A program made the translations under genes and the position numbers. Positions 34,267 through 37,070 of a stretch of DNA of 64,000 bases are shown here, piece by piece. The stretch is from Corydoras sp. C115 (taxonomy: Eukaryota > Chordata > Actinopteri > Siluriformes > Callichthyidae), in assembly GCA_019802505.1 (NCBI GenBank), contig JAFMOC010000079.1, positions 864,501-928,500 of the forward strand, given 5' to 3'. The notes under the pieces are model-generated. The model was not told where the DNA came from. It saw only the letters and a program-made list of their open reading frames with translations, and searched no databases. Every line of letters starts with the position of its first letter. The first letter of the stretch is position 1.

Positions 34267-34905
34267 TTTATATTTAAAAAAATATTTTATATTTTTTTAT
34301 ATTTTCCATGCTTAAATCTGAAGGGTGGTGCTAAATTCCTTATGTCTATTACACTTGCCAATGTGGGCCCCTTGAGCCAAGCCCTTAACTCTCGTTACTC
34401 CAAAGAGCCTGTATCTTGGCAACCTTGTTCTCTGATTCTAACCATCGAGTTGCTTTGGATAAAAGCTTTAACAAAATGATGTAATGTTAATAAAAGCAAA
34501 ATAATAAACTGACTATAAATTAACAAATCACTACTAACAATATTAATTTTAAAAATTAAGCAATGTAGGTAAAGTGAAGGTGTTCCTATGGATTCTGCTT
34601 TCTTTAGACTTGTGGATATAATTTTACCACCTCGCTTTGAGAAGCGAAACAGTAATGACTTTTATAGATTGGAACTATTTATGTAACTGCATGACAGTCA
34701 TTAAACGCCATGTGTGGAAACTTCCATAGAAGTTCTTAGAATGGGACACATCCACACATTGCAGCAAGTGATATCATTAAACTAGAGAAGTTAAAAACTA
34801 GAAAGTTTTCTTACCACTAACTTGAGCTTCGAACGTTGCAGCACTACCCTCAAGTGCCACAACGCTCTGAAGCGGCTGTGTAAATGTCGGCGCCTGTGTT
34901 GTCAT
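1..34905 (-). CDS. ttn: titin, N-terminal (Z-disc and proximal I-band) part, 37 coding exons, 3' end off the left edge
   Basis: Titin is the giant elastic protein that spans half a sarcomere; this part anchors it in the Z-disc and begins the I-band spring. The joined exons give 3,009 codons. Coding pieces (minus strand, right to left): 34815-34905, 33818-34021, 29679-29966, 28323-28411, 28028-28239, 26880-27141, 25123-25278, 24753-24866, 23739-23978, 23531-23644, 21738-21971, 21316-21381, 20662-20920, 19911-19956, 19606-19824, 18887-19029, 17923-18089, 16499-16729, 15290-15528, 14078-14331, 13741-13905, 13006-13174, 9455-11151, 8432-8713, 7421-7687, 6348-6620, 5983-6246, 5106-5366, 4760-5020, 4281-4544, 3934-4194, 3098-3358, 2314-2574, 1845-1986, 1600-1768, 1239-1470, 1-170. 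Every junction has GT/AG and keeps frame. The start (MTTQAPTFTQPLQS) matches other vertebrate titins. Teleosts often carry two tandem titin genes; which one this is cannot be told here. Confidence 0.96.
546..1070. mobile_element. palindromic non-autonomous DNA transposon (family P), near-full copy
   Basis: Starts CAGTACCAGTCAAAAGTTTG and ends with the inverse of a close variant. The arms are imperfect inverted copies, both carrying GATGGACTTTGTAGTT-like and GACTGTAGTCCATCTGT motifs. It has no coding capacity of its own. The ends resemble Tc1/mariner inverted repeats. Intron before titin exon 38. Confidence 0.75.
1239..1470 (-). CDS. ttn: titin exon 37: rest of Ig I13
   Basis: Encodes VLEKQRATLEFEVNEDDIEG ... 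DKRFSYAVIRKVHRLTIT ... SDAGEYTFIAGRNRCMVTL. 232 bases, phase 0-1, donor GTAAGTT. Confidence 0.95.
1600..1768 (-). CDS. ttn: titin exon 36: end of Ig I12 and start of I13
   Basis: Encodes HKVSTDKYIQRLMIQTVRMS ... EYSVVAGSSVSKAFLTVEG and KDVRITEPVEKEIT. 169 bases, phase 2-0, donor GTAAAT. The exon joins two neighbouring Ig domains. Confidence 0.93.
1845..1986 (-). CDS. ttn: titin exon 35: first half of Ig I12
   Basis: Encodes RVIEFTKHIKDIKVTEKKKA ... PNVQVTWMKDGQELEISER. 142 bases, entering in phase 1 and leaving in phase 2; donor GTTTTG is weak but gives the only in-frame join to exon 36. Confidence 0.92.
2314..2574 (-). CDS. ttn: titin exon 34: I-band Ig I11
   Basis: Encodes ILITSMLKDLNAQEKDTITF ... 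ITYKWLKNGVEIRSTD ... FGDSADYKFVAGSAETSANL. 261 bases, phase 1-1. Confidence 0.95.
2680..3010. repeat. GGA/GGAT minisatellite
   Basis: About 330 bases of GGAT and GGGA units, purine-rich on plus (so pyrimidine-rich in the titin transcript). It fills most of the intron between titin exons 33 and 34. Confidence 0.95.
3098..3358 (-). CDS. ttn: titin exon 33: I-band Ig I10
   Basis: Encodes LRVMKPMKNLEIPETQVATF ... HFNVPSTWLKNGVEIEMSE ... DAAEYTFVCGNDKVSATL. 261 bases, phase 1-1. A GGA-rich minisatellite begins about 85 bases downstream of its donor. Confidence 0.95.
3395..3745. mobile_element. family P element, partial
   Basis: Shares TTCCACTTCCTGTAAAGATG, TAGTCCATCTGTTTGTG and the AACAGAGAACCAACAG block of the 546-1070 copy; the ends are eroded. 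Titin intron. Confidence 0.65.
3934..4194 (-). CDS. ttn: titin exon 32: I-band Ig I9
   Basis: Encodes IKIVKKPKDVTSLLNASASF ... PVKWMFKNQELKPSANIQ ... MAGEYTAVVGHMQCSASL. Donor is GTATGT after the T at 3934, which alone keeps frame with exon 33. 261 bases, phase 1-1. Confidence 0.94.
4281..4544 (-). CDS. ttn: titin exon 31: I-band Ig I8
   Basis: Encodes VKVKKTLKNQTVTETQEAVF ... GSQWIKNGVEIVSGDKYE ... DESVYGFKLGKLSANARL. 264 bases, phase 1-1. Confidence 0.95.
4612..4736 (-). mobile_element. family S SINE, internally deleted
   Basis: CTCATGCCCATCCAGAGGAG at the tail side and GTGGTAACCACTACCCCACG with GTGCCGCCC at the head; the middle is lost. Titin intron between exons 30 and 31. Confidence 0.6.
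4760..5020 (-). CDS. ttn: titin exon 30: I-band Ig I7
   Basis: Encodes GGAINRPLQDVTVAESQTAE ... EGMWLKDGQTISFNDN ... QDIGEYTYQIATSKTSANLK. 261 bases, phase 1-1, donor GTATGT. Confidence 0.95.
5106..5366 (-). CDS. ttn: titin exon 29: I-band Ig I6
   Basis: Encodes ISIVKHMEDQVCTETQNVTF ... ALWTFKNQALKAGPKYKIE ... DEEGEYTFAAGEKTSTAK. 261 bases, phase 1-1. Confidence 0.95.
5590..5700 (-). pseudogene. possible decayed Ig-domain exon
   Basis: The minus strand reads KKKVGLLKITKIKHLEPLPG and GCGEYTVNLGVYEGG, resembling the E-F-G strand end of an I-band Ig (L-x-I then G-E-Y-T). No first half, no core Trp and no clear splice sites; family V repeat sequence follows upstream. Weak. Confidence 0.3.
5983..6246 (-). 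CDS. ttn: titin exon 28: I-band Ig I5
   Basis: Encodes IGIVIPLKDVSTIEGTKAVL ... SVKWYQNDKLLSASERVQ ... SDEGQYKLMVGRVDSSC. 264 bases, phase 1-1. Confidence 0.95.
6348..6620 (-). CDS. ttn: titin exon 27: I-band Ig I4
   Basis: Encodes RPVTLMQGLSDLTICEGD ... VEGSWMKNGQPISSSDRIH ... DDAGAYSFVVPAHDITTTGK. 273 bases, phase 1-1, donor GTAAGT. Confidence 0.95.
7421..7687 (-). CDS. ttn: titin exon 26: I-band Ig I3
   Basis: Encodes APLEIVKNLESIEVPETYSG ... ISSRRGRNTLCVKDV ... DQGKYTFKVGDLKTT. 267 bases, phase 1-1. Confidence 0.95.
8432..8713 (-). CDS. ttn: titin exon 25: I-band Ig I2
   Basis: Encodes AKQVINFTQQIEDVYAKEKD ... KVKWLKNNAEIFSGDKYRM ... DDIADYTCALVEDDH. 282 bases, phase 1-1, one whole Ig domain. 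Domain numbers here follow the order of vertebrate titin. Confidence 0.95.
8990..9365. mobile_element. family P element, degenerate
   Basis: GGACTGTAGTCCATGCG at the left and ATCCACCACCCAAGAAG plus CAGATGGCATACAATT at the right follow the family P order but are heavily diverged. Titin intron. Confidence 0.45.
9455..11151 (-). CDS. ttn: titin exon 24: giant exon with end of Ig Z7, Ig Z8, Ig Z9, charged linker and Ig I1
   Basis: One open exon of 1,697 bases. In order: IEGTKGEANF ... AINKAGRDTTRC (end of Z7); ELEPLHLRYGQEQWEEGDLY linker; KKKLTSVRLKRFG ... FGVDQTSATLIVK (Z8); PEIVLLPEPIRVLEGE ... NPEGTAEHTVKLEI (Z9); a roughly 140-residue charged linker with SKFKRRTEEGYYEAI and ELLHWTKAIPE; then APKIIERIQSQTVTPGD ... 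IYWYWPEDQVCELVV ... AINIAGETSSHAF (I1). Acceptor AG 11152-11153, donor GTATAT. It marks the Z-disc to I-band transition. Confidence 0.97.
11202..11279. repeat. (AT)n microsatellite left of the Tc1-like element
   Basis: About 39 AT units ending exactly at the transposon end. Confidence 0.97.
11280..12427 (-). mobile_element. Tc1/mariner-like transposon, internally deleted
   Basis: The ends are CAGTGGGTTGCAAAAGTATT and its inverse, part of long terminal inverted repeats of about 213 bases (11,280-11,492 and 12,215-12,427). It sits inside an (AT)n tract, with TA immediately left and TG (one base off TA) right. The transposase reads on the minus strand. The element is about 1.15 kb, shorter than the usual Tc1-like length of about 1.6 kb, and carries a broken transposase. 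It lies in the intron before titin exon 24. Confidence 0.93.
11530..12056 (-). pseudogene. Tc1-like transposase remnant
   Basis: ATG at 12,056-12,054 opens KSKEHTRQVRNMVLEKF ... LGYKKISKALNISRSTVQSI, the paired-type helix-turn-helix, then NLPRQGRPPKLT. A frameshift with a small deletion near 11,800-11,815 moves the reading to VGETDHRTTISHALHKCGLY ... VLWSDETKIELFG, holding the first Asp of the DDE triad. After NTIPTVK the coding sequence jumps straight into the terminal repeat, so the second Asp and the Glu are absent. It cannot make active transposase. Confidence 0.9.
12428..12503. repeat. (AT)n microsatellite right of the Tc1-like element
   Basis: About 37 AT units beginning at the other transposon end; with 11,202-11,279 it is likely one tract split by the insertion. 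Confidence 0.97.
12504..12790 (+). mobile_element. family S SINE, 3'-truncated
   Basis: GGGCAGCACGGTGGCTAAGT head, TTCCCGGTTCAGATCCC B box, ends after CCCAGCACCCGAAACATT. It directly follows the (AT)n tract beside the Tc1-like element. Confidence 0.8.
13006..13174 (-). CDS. ttn: titin exon 23: first half of Ig Z7
   Basis: Encodes KENLVRPQFIEKLRNVSVKE ... AIGNPLPDIVWLKNSDIISA and HKYPHI. 169 bases, phase 1-2, donor GTAAGC. No long open frame marks it; it was found from the protein match and splice sites. Confidence 0.92.
13235..13530. mobile_element. hAT-like non-autonomous element remnant
   Basis: The ends are CAGGCATGTTAAAAGTCCGG and AAAACCCTG. GGCCCGTGGGCC sits near the left end and GGCCC motifs near the right, a layout common to hAT-derived repeats. 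No coding region. Intron between titin exons 22 and 23. Confidence 0.45.
13741..13905 (-). CDS. ttn: titin exon 22: second half of Ig Z6
   Basis: Encodes QQIVNDYTHKIVVKEDGTQS ... PHDSGEWMVVAQNRAGKTT, completing Ig Z6. 165 bases, phase 1-1. Confidence 0.94.
14078..14331 (-). CDS. ttn: titin exon 21: Ser-Pro/Arg repeats and first half of Ig Z6
   Basis: Starts with SESPMSGRSVSFSPGRSPAR and SVSRSPGRSPARRL, a short tandem of (S-P-G-R-S-P-A-R) units in place of the MSPAR repeats of mammalian titin, which are proline-directed phosphorylation sites. Then ETDESQLERLYKPVF ... SEGQTARFDLKVVGRPMPD begins Ig Z6. 254 bases, phase 2-1. Confidence 0.94.
14405..14510 (+). repeat. TTTAGTCATTTAGCAGATGC interspersed repeat (family T)
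   Basis: TTAGTCATTTAGCAGATGCT ... AGAGAACAACACAAGTCAGT ... GGAAAAAACAGCTACAATG. The same unit recurs at 25,410-25,510, 53,125-53,230, 55,565-55,760 and 59,950-60,060. A common fish repeat whose class I cannot fix. Confidence 0.6.
14568..14893 (+). mobile_element. family S SINE
   Basis: TGGTTTAGTGGTTAGCATGT to GATAAAGCGGAATGGATGG; nearly complete, lacking the first bases. Intron between titin exons 20 and 21. Confidence 0.8.
14945..15110. mobile_element. family P element, fragment
   Basis: Contains ACTCCACTTACTATATAGA, ACAGACTGTAGTATAT, TTGGTTCTCTGTTCTATATT and TGCAGTGACACTTTTGCAG in family P order. Titin intron. Confidence 0.55.
15290..15528 (-). CDS. ttn: titin exon 20: second half of Ig Z5
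   Basis: Encodes IAWFKDGKRIKHGGRYQMD ... LPVVLPEDEGVYTAF ... NAVSSGKLYVES, then a YYPQAEAMRRVQ linker. 239 bases, phase 0-2, donor GTGAGT. Confidence 0.94.
15620..15770 (-). mobile_element. family S SINE, tail half
   Basis: Reverse-oriented CCATGCCCATCCAGGTGAGA ... GGCAATTTAGAGC. Followed after a short gap by another copy. Confidence 0.7.
15795..16130 (-). mobile_element. family S SINE
   Basis: Reverse-oriented: tail AATCCTCTACTACGGTCG, TTTTTGGACTCTGGGAGGAA, and head GTGCTAACCACTATGTCATC. Titin intron. Confidence 0.75.
16499..16729 (-). CDS. ttn: titin exon 19: linker and first half of Ig Z5
   Basis: Encodes EFQISAIEQRIIQEIEIRI ... EDGEEMVMNVAEHEAV ... YRIMEGMGVTFHCKMEG, a charged helical linker running into Ig Z5 with its first cysteine. 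231 bases, phase 0-0. Confidence 0.93.
17923..18089 (-). CDS. ttn: titin exon 18: linker
   Basis: Encodes EEYEAYMKTLDVTYKTEV ... LPPVVVSEYDVTQQAQMMKK and TFVSEK, aligning with the vertebrate SEYEKEY...KKM linker between Z4 and Z5. 167 bases, phase 1-0. Confidence 0.88.
18475..18650 (-). mobile_element. family S SINE, tail half
   Basis: TCTTCCACTTAATCCTCTAT ... CGCTGGGCACACTCACTCAC ... CTATATGGGCAATTTA. Titin intron. Confidence 0.7.
18887..19029 (-). CDS. ttn: titin exon 17: second half of Ig Z4
   Basis: Encodes YRVSYNKETGECRLEISM and TFADDAGEYTISAKNQHGET, closing Ig Z4. 143 bases, phase 2-1, donor GTCAGT. Confidence 0.94.
19378..19475 (-). mobile_element. possible LINE C-terminal scrap
   Basis: The minus strand reads RAIRVDGRTKEDGQDQVRWR and IMIHCDDH, resembling the last residues of some LINE ORF2 proteins. 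Short; titin intron. Confidence 0.3.
19606..19824 (-). CDS. ttn: titin exon 16: linker and first half of Ig Z4
   Basis: Encodes AIIETKEAVVSEVSAVSE ... APFFIRKPVVQKLVEGG ... FMCQIGGNPKPHIYWKKNG ... LTSGYR. It contains the first Ig cysteine and the core Trp. 219 bases, phase 2-2. Confidence 0.94.
19911..19956 (-). CDS. ttn: titin exon 15: 46-base micro-exon
   Basis: Encodes VSEEVETRAEITLEKQ, corresponding to the vertebrate VSEEFEKE stretch after Ig Z3. Acceptor AG 19957-19958 and donor GTAAGT. Its phase (1 in, 2 out) is exactly what the neighbouring exons need. Confidence 0.88.
20235..20515 (+). mobile_element. family S SINE
   Basis: CTTTCAGCACTAGGGATTCC to GATGGATGGATGGATGGC; the first bases are replaced. 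Titin intron before exon 15. Confidence 0.75.
20662..20920 (-). CDS. ttn: titin exon 14: Ig Z3
   Basis: Encodes GLKNMTVTEGESVTLECQ ... IIWFREDYRIESS ... DSGRFTCTATNEAGTISTSC, with the two Ig cysteines, the core Trp and the D-S-G-x-F-x-C motif. 259 bases, phase 0-1. Confidence 0.96.
21110..21255. mobile_element. family P element, fragment
   Basis: Carries ATAAACCACCACCCAATTTA, CTGTTCTGTGATGGTCGTGA and AATAGAGAACAGAGAACCAA. Titin intron just upstream of exon 14. Confidence 0.55.
21316..21381 (-). CDS. ttn: titin exon 13: short linker before Ig Z3
   Basis: Encodes VVETAAIPSSAKEPSVPP and TLVA, equivalent to the vertebrate PPTLVS stretch just before Ig Z3. 66 bases, phase 0-0, acceptor AG 21382-21383, donor GTAAGTG. 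Confidence 0.85.
21738..21971 (-). CDS. ttn: titin exon 12: Z-disc linker (SIAGSAIATL block)
   Basis: Encodes VSIAGSAIATLHKELSSS and then AQKIIKPVKPP ... RVTPEPTPSPF ... GVSYTGEWETQ. The first block is nearly invariant in vertebrate titins. 234 bases, phase 0-0. Confidence 0.93.
21972..23530. other. AT-rich titin intron without recognised repeats
   Basis: The 1.56-kb intron between titin exons 11 and 12. No SINE, family P element or open frame of note; only A/T-rich single-copy-looking sequence. Confidence 0.7.
23531..23644 (-). CDS. ttn: titin exon 11: Z-disc linker
   Basis: Encodes IQRPTEVRPQVDTGTTPAS and PHFTVSKVSVPKPDHSFE; the PHFTVSK-SVPK block is conserved in titin. 114 bases, phase 0-0, donor GTAAGA. 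It is too short to stand out as an open frame and was found by reading from the splice sites. Confidence 0.88.
23739..23978 (-). CDS. ttn: titin exon 10: last-type Z-repeat
   Basis: Encodes GDGTKAEAVATVLAAVDH and ARVRKPPHVEGTMVEEEMEME ... SEQTVHVTQ. KAEAVATV-AAVD-ARVR-P matches the last vertebrate Z-repeat, the strong alpha-actinin binder. 240 bases, phase 0-0. Confidence 0.9.
24320..24585 (-). mobile_element. family S SINE, near-complete head
   Basis: CCATCAGGACAGGGCGCCAA ... TTTTTGGACTGTGGGAGGAA ... GCTAAACACTAAGCCACCG and GTGCCGCCC. It lies within 170 bases of the Z-region exon at 24,753. Confidence 0.8.
24753..24866 (-). CDS. ttn: titin exon 9: unrecognised 38-residue Z-region exon
   Basis: Bounded by AG (24867-24868) and GT (24751-24752), 114 bases, phase 0-0, open throughout. 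It encodes SEHIAKLCSTMHYEQ ... ETIRDASLTSYMLKSQ. It lies between the two Z-repeat exons but lacks the AVATVVAAVD signature, so it is either a very diverged Z-repeat or a lineage-specific exon. Inclusion in mRNA is inferred only from splice sites and frame. Confidence 0.65.
25123..25278 (-). CDS. ttn: titin exon 8: first Z-repeat
   Basis: Encodes EQESTEDKSVAIATVVAAVDQ followed by ARSRAPPP and a PTAPPAPPPKQ tail. The IATVVAAVDQAR block is the Z-repeat signature; Z-repeats bind the C-terminal EF hands of alpha-actinin. 156 bases, phase 0-0. It corresponds best to the first of up to seven Z-repeats in mammals. Confidence 0.9.
25410..25510 (+). repeat. family T interspersed repeat
   Basis: TTACATTTAATCATTTAGCA ... 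GGAAAAAACAGCTACAG; same unit as 14,405-14,510. Titin intron. Confidence 0.6.
26080..26395 (+). mobile_element. second SINE-like repeat (family U)
   Basis: CAGTTTGATTCCCTGAGTCC (B-box-like), AAGGCACCCAACCCCAATTG, GATGGATAAACTGTGGAGGA, GTGAGTACTGAGGGCAAAAT. Related sequence occurs at 27,590-27,745 and 52,290-52,515. Titin intron between exons 7 and 8. Confidence 0.6.
26880..27141 (-). CDS. ttn: titin exon 7: SPIR linker
   Basis: Encodes TVSPSTRLSVSPIRPVKSP and then EVLPPWKQEGYVSESS ... TTTQIRTEQRWEGSVAVQKK. The SPIR and VSPS motifs and the PPWKQEGYV block match the vertebrate titin linker ahead of the Z-repeats. 262 bases, phase 2-0. Confidence 0.93.
27215..27585 (-). mobile_element. family S SINE with internal tandem amplification
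   Basis: Tail CATAATCCTATAGTAGGGAC and head region TTGTTTGGACTGTGGGAGGA flank four copies of a 33-base unit from the SINE body. Upstream of titin exon 7. Confidence 0.8.
27301..27432. repeat. 33-base tandem repeat, four copies
   Basis: Units 27,301-27,333, 27,334-27,366, 27,367-27,399 and 27,400-27,432, each GGGCAGATACAC...GGACAGGGTGGCAATCC with a few changes. It is an amplification of the SINE body. Confidence 0.95.
27590..27745 (+). mobile_element. SINE-like repeat family U, part
   Basis: CTACAGCTGAAGTGCCCTTG, AGTAAGGCAACTAACCCTAA, TTGGGCGCCGTATACAAGGC. Titin intron. Confidence 0.5.
28028..28239 (-). CDS. ttn: titin exon 6: Z-disc linker with SPSPVRP motif
   Basis: Encodes KMHAHFEASSLQ ... 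HKTPPRVPPKP ... RQQSPSPVRPVKAPAPAPVR. It is proline-rich and basic, with an SPSPVR motif of the type phosphorylated in the titin Z-disc linker. 212 bases; exits in phase 2, completed by the first base of exon 7. Confidence 0.93.
28323..28411 (-). CDS. ttn: titin exon 5: Z-disc linker
   Basis: Encodes GEEEAVPAKKIKTVISSSQ and then VAQTRQTRVEK, the conserved linker after Ig Z2. 89 bases, entering in phase 1 and leaving in phase 0. Acceptor AG 28412-28413, donor GTAATG. Confidence 0.93.
28500..28855. mobile_element. family P element, 3' two thirds
   Basis: Includes GGTTGGTGCATTATTCCAAT, CCAGCAGTGTCACTGAGGTG and the right end CATGTCCAAACCTTTGACGG. Titin intron between exons 4 and 5. Confidence 0.65.
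28865..29020. mobile_element. family P element, second fragment
   Basis: ATAGTCCATCTGTTTGTGGA, ACCACAGAGCAGGGATTATT and TGGTGCATTATTCTTATCAC; it abuts the previous copy, as if one element inserted near another. A decayed piece continues to about 29,600. Confidence 0.5.
29679..29966 (-). CDS. ttn: titin exon 4: Ig Z2
   Basis: Encodes AETAPPNFIQRLQSMTVRQG through SGTYSVNASNSSGRATSTAELLVQ, a complete Ig I-set domain almost identical to vertebrate titin Z2 and the second half of the telethonin-binding pair. 288 bases, phase 1-1. A long inverted repeat lies about 85 bases upstream of its acceptor. Confidence 0.96.
30051..30160. other. 34-base near-perfect inverted repeat
   Basis: Arms 30,051-30,084 and 30,127-30,160 match over 34 positions with one mismatch; the 42-base centre is unrelated. 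It lies in titin intron 3, 85 bases upstream of the Ig Z2 exon. It could be a palindromic-element scar or a transcribed hairpin. Confidence 0.8.
30240..30332. repeat. GAT and AAT trinucleotide microsatellite
   Basis: GATGATGAT run changing to AATAATAAT, ending at the start of the SINE at 30,336. Confidence 0.95.
30336..30695 (+). mobile_element. DANA-like tRNA-derived SINE (family S), full copy
   Basis: Head GGCGGCACGGTGGCTTAGTG (A-box-like) and GGTTCGAATCC (B box) near 30,392. Then GGGTTTCCTCCGGGTTCTCC, CCACAGTCCAAAAACATGG, GCCCCATATAGAGTG, and a tail of GATAAAGTGGAAGATGATGG with ATGG repeats. This is the reference copy for the family. It is framed by ATA and AATT microsatellites in titin intron 3. 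Confidence 0.85.
30696..30840. repeat. (AATT)n then AAT-rich microsatellite
   Basis: About 22 AATT units followed by AATAATAAC repeats, directly after the SINE tail. Confidence 0.97.
31310..31590 (+). mobile_element. family S SINE, head lost
   Basis: GTTCTCCATTTTCCTCTCAC, CCCCATATAGAGTGCGTG, then a C tract (31,503-31,523) and GATAAAGCGGAAGATAATGG. Titin intron 3. Confidence 0.75.
31640..33100. other. titin intron 3, unrecognised sequence
   Basis: AT-rich with short open frames only. Apart from family V-like scraps at the ends I see no feature. Confidence 0.6.
33593..33666. repeat. (AT)n microsatellite
   Basis: About 37 AT units about 150 bases downstream of titin exon 3. Confidence 0.97.
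33818..34021 (-). CDS. ttn: titin exon 3: second half of Ig Z1
   Basis: Encodes NPVPEVSWFRDGQ (core Trp of the Ig fold) through SGRFSVRATNGAGQATSTAELLV. It completes Z1, which with Z2 forms the telethonin-binding tandem in other vertebrates. Acceptor AG 34022-34023, donor GTACAAA. Length 204 bases, phase 1-1. Confidence 0.95.
34187..34258. repeat. (AT)n microsatellite
   Basis: About 36 AT units then a T/A-rich stretch to 34,310, in titin intron 2. Confidence 0.97.
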
Positions 34906-34918
34906 AGTTTCGGGCACC
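34815..34918 (-). CDS. ttn: titin exon 2: start codon and first half of Ig Z1
   Basis: The acceptor AG is at 34919-34920, with a 13-base leader and then ATG at 34905-34903. It encodes MTTQAPTFTQPLQS followed by a V-x-L-E-G-S Ig strand. The donor GTAAGA follows 34815 (phase 1). This start is chosen because it reproduces the conserved titin N-terminus and because no ATG lies upstream in the inferred leader. Confidence 0.95.
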
Positions 34919-35312
34919 CTGAAAACAACAGATGATATGAACACTGATTACCAACTCACAGCAGGAAAAATAAATTCCCGAGCAGAACTTTTGCATATCT
35001 GTTTAAACAAACTAATCATGAATATGGCCCGCAGAGCAGCTGGTTCAGGGCAGTTTTGTCACTTGAGAGATCAGTGGCTCCCTGGGGTCTAGGTGTCAGG
35101 CCAAACGTTCAGAGCTGGGGCTGATTGACAGCTCACAGACAGGGCAGTAACAACTGGTTCCTGTCCCTGCTCACAGGTTCTGATTCATCTCAGTCACCTC
35201 GTTTACTAAAGCTGTTCACTTGTCACCTTTACCCAGGCTGGACGCTGGGTCTAAGTATGGCATAGAGGCTGAATTATTATTCTTGTGAATATATGTTATA
35301 TATTTATTGTCC

Positions 35313-35315
<3 letters not shown>

Positions 35316-35396
<81 letters not shown>
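35316..35396. repeat. (AT)n microsatellite
   Basis: About 40 AT units in titin intron 1, between the leader exon and the start-codon exon. Confidence 0.97.
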
Positions 35397-35399
<3 letters not shown>

Positions 35400-36640
35400 T
35401 TAACTGTTCATGTTTAGGATTAAATGGAAACTAAAGTCATTTAAAACATTCGGGTCATTTTACAAAGCTGTACAACTTGGGAACAAAGTAAATAACATCA
35501 TTGTTATCCACTGATTTTAAAAATGTACTAAACTAAGCATGTTTACTGATGAATACAGTAAAATCCAAGAATTGCATTATTTTGAAAGTTATATTGTATT
35601 ATTTATATATTCATTTGATAACTAAAAAGGCTGGACAGCTGAGAATGACCTTTACCCAAAATAGATTGTCTGGTCTTTGCCAGGTCGCCTTCCAATAAAG
35701 TGGCTCAGCATGTAACAGGAAATGGCTGAATGATACAGGGATTAAAACTGATAATCAGAGAGTTGATGGTTTAAGCCACAAGACTGCTGTAGGGCGCTTG
35801 TATAAGACTTTGTTTAAATTGTATTTGGGAATCTTAAGTCATTCAGGATAAGGGTGTTTGCTAAATGCGTGCCTACTTCACTTAAAATAGATTTGCCCAG
35901 TATGTTCAAAGTCCAAATAAATGGCTTTTTAAATTGTTCCTTTAATGTTTTATTGGTTTGGGATATTATCAATGCTTAAAAACACCAATCTACTGAAATC
36001 AGTTGTTATAAACCATCGTAAAATTCTTGGTGATACTAATGACAGGGTCACGTTTAAATAGGTGACATCATTGTTTTAAGTAAAGGTCACCTAAGGAGGA
36101 TATGAGATGTAATTGGTGATTATTATTTTCAAAATGTCCTACAAAATCAAGTTCCAATCAACCTGGATTAGACTAAGCATAAGCTAAAACTATTTTTATC
36201 TGTATAAACTTCATCAGAAATCAAAGCCCACGGTGTCACAAAAGGCTGCGTCTAAAAATAGCACCAAACCTGATTTGACTGACAGTAACCATGTGGCACA
36301 TAGCTGGGGGTGCAACTGATAGCCCTGCCACTGATTCCCTTAAAAAGACATCGAGGCCGAGCTGGGACACCACTCTAATGCTATCACGGGCTATTCTGGG
36401 CTGTTCTCAAATCATCACACTATATTATAACCTTGAAAAATGTATATTGATATTCTGAAAAAGATCCCAAACCAGTAATCCAGTTCATGTCACCTCAACT
36501 CCTATAGAAACATAGACAAAAATGTATGTTTACATCGCTACTTGACACAAATGTGTTCAATTGTCCCCCAAAAGCTTCAGAAGCACATAAATGTAAGCAC
36601 ATTGCCAGCACATGGGGAGAATGAAGCAAAGCCTACTTAC
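35400..36640. other. titin intron 1, unrecognised sequence
   Basis: The first intron, between the leader exon and the start-codon exon; a family T-like scrap at about 35,700-35,880, otherwise unique-looking. First introns of muscle genes often hold enhancers, but no specific site is claimed. Confidence 0.5.
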
Positions 36641-36878
36641 TTGTATCCACAAGAGTGCCTTGGATTGTAGGGACAGAGCCCACAGGGGTGTTCTTTTCGG
36701 AATAAAACTCCTTATCCAGAAAGGTTTTCCAAAATCCACCGTGAGAACAGTTGAGCCTCGAGAAGAATCCCAAAAAACAAAACTACACAGGATGTTGTCC
36801 GTGTAGTTTTGCTTTTTCTTTCCCCTTCAAGCAATCCCTACACCCGAGGCAAGGCTGGGAATGCTCCAACTGCTCAGA
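36641..36878 (-). other. ttn: titin exon 1: inferred non-coding leader exon
   Basis: Bounded downstream by a strong donor, CAA|GTAAGTAGG (GT at 36639-36640), and upstream by a TATA box. The 5' end is placed about 30 bases downstream of the TATA start and is an estimate. The roughly 238-base exon contains no ATG on the sense strand; the first ATG of the spliced leader is the titin start in exon 2. A perfect inverted repeat lies at 36,778-36,811. Confidence 0.7.
36778..36811 (-). other. hairpin in the inferred titin 5' leader
   Basis: Perfect 11-base inverted repeat (CAAAACTACAC and its complement) with a 12-base centre. Inside, three more bases (GGA/TCC) can pair after a one-base bulge. It lies about two fifths of the way into inferred exon 1. 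Confidence 0.6.
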
Positions 36879-37070
36879 AGTGCTAACATGGTACTTTTAC
36901 TTTATATACCTTGGGGTCTGATGGCATCATCGTCCCCCTGCCTCATTCCATTGGTCAGCTGTGCATCATGGGAGATAGAGGCCATTTTATGCAACCCCAC
37001 ACCTGTCACTTACTTAACGCACCCCAGGCCCATTTAACACCACCCCCACACCACCTCAACCAGTTCTCAC
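36879..37070 (-). promoter_or_regulatory. ttn: inferred titin core promoter with muscle-type motifs
   Basis: A TATA box (GGTATATAAAG) sits on the minus strand. Upstream of it are a CATTCC M-CAT-like core at 36,944-36,949 (plus strand), an inverted CCAAT box at 36,950-36,954, a CAGCTG E-box at 36,956-36,961, a CArG-like CCATTTTATG at 36,982-36,991 (one mismatch from consensus) and a CACCTG E-box at 37,000-37,005. Single matches are weak evidence, but their order ahead of a TATA box and the first exon suits a striated-muscle promoter. Confidence 0.6.
36900..36908 (-). promoter_or_regulatory. TATA box
   Basis: TATATAAAG on the minus strand, 259 bases upstream of the exon 1 donor. It is the best TATA match in the region and correctly oriented for titin. 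Confidence 0.65.

Noticed and set aside
36557..36739. Open frame in the titin leader region
   Set aside because: It has no ATG start and crosses the exon 1 donor; it is non-coding leader plus intron.
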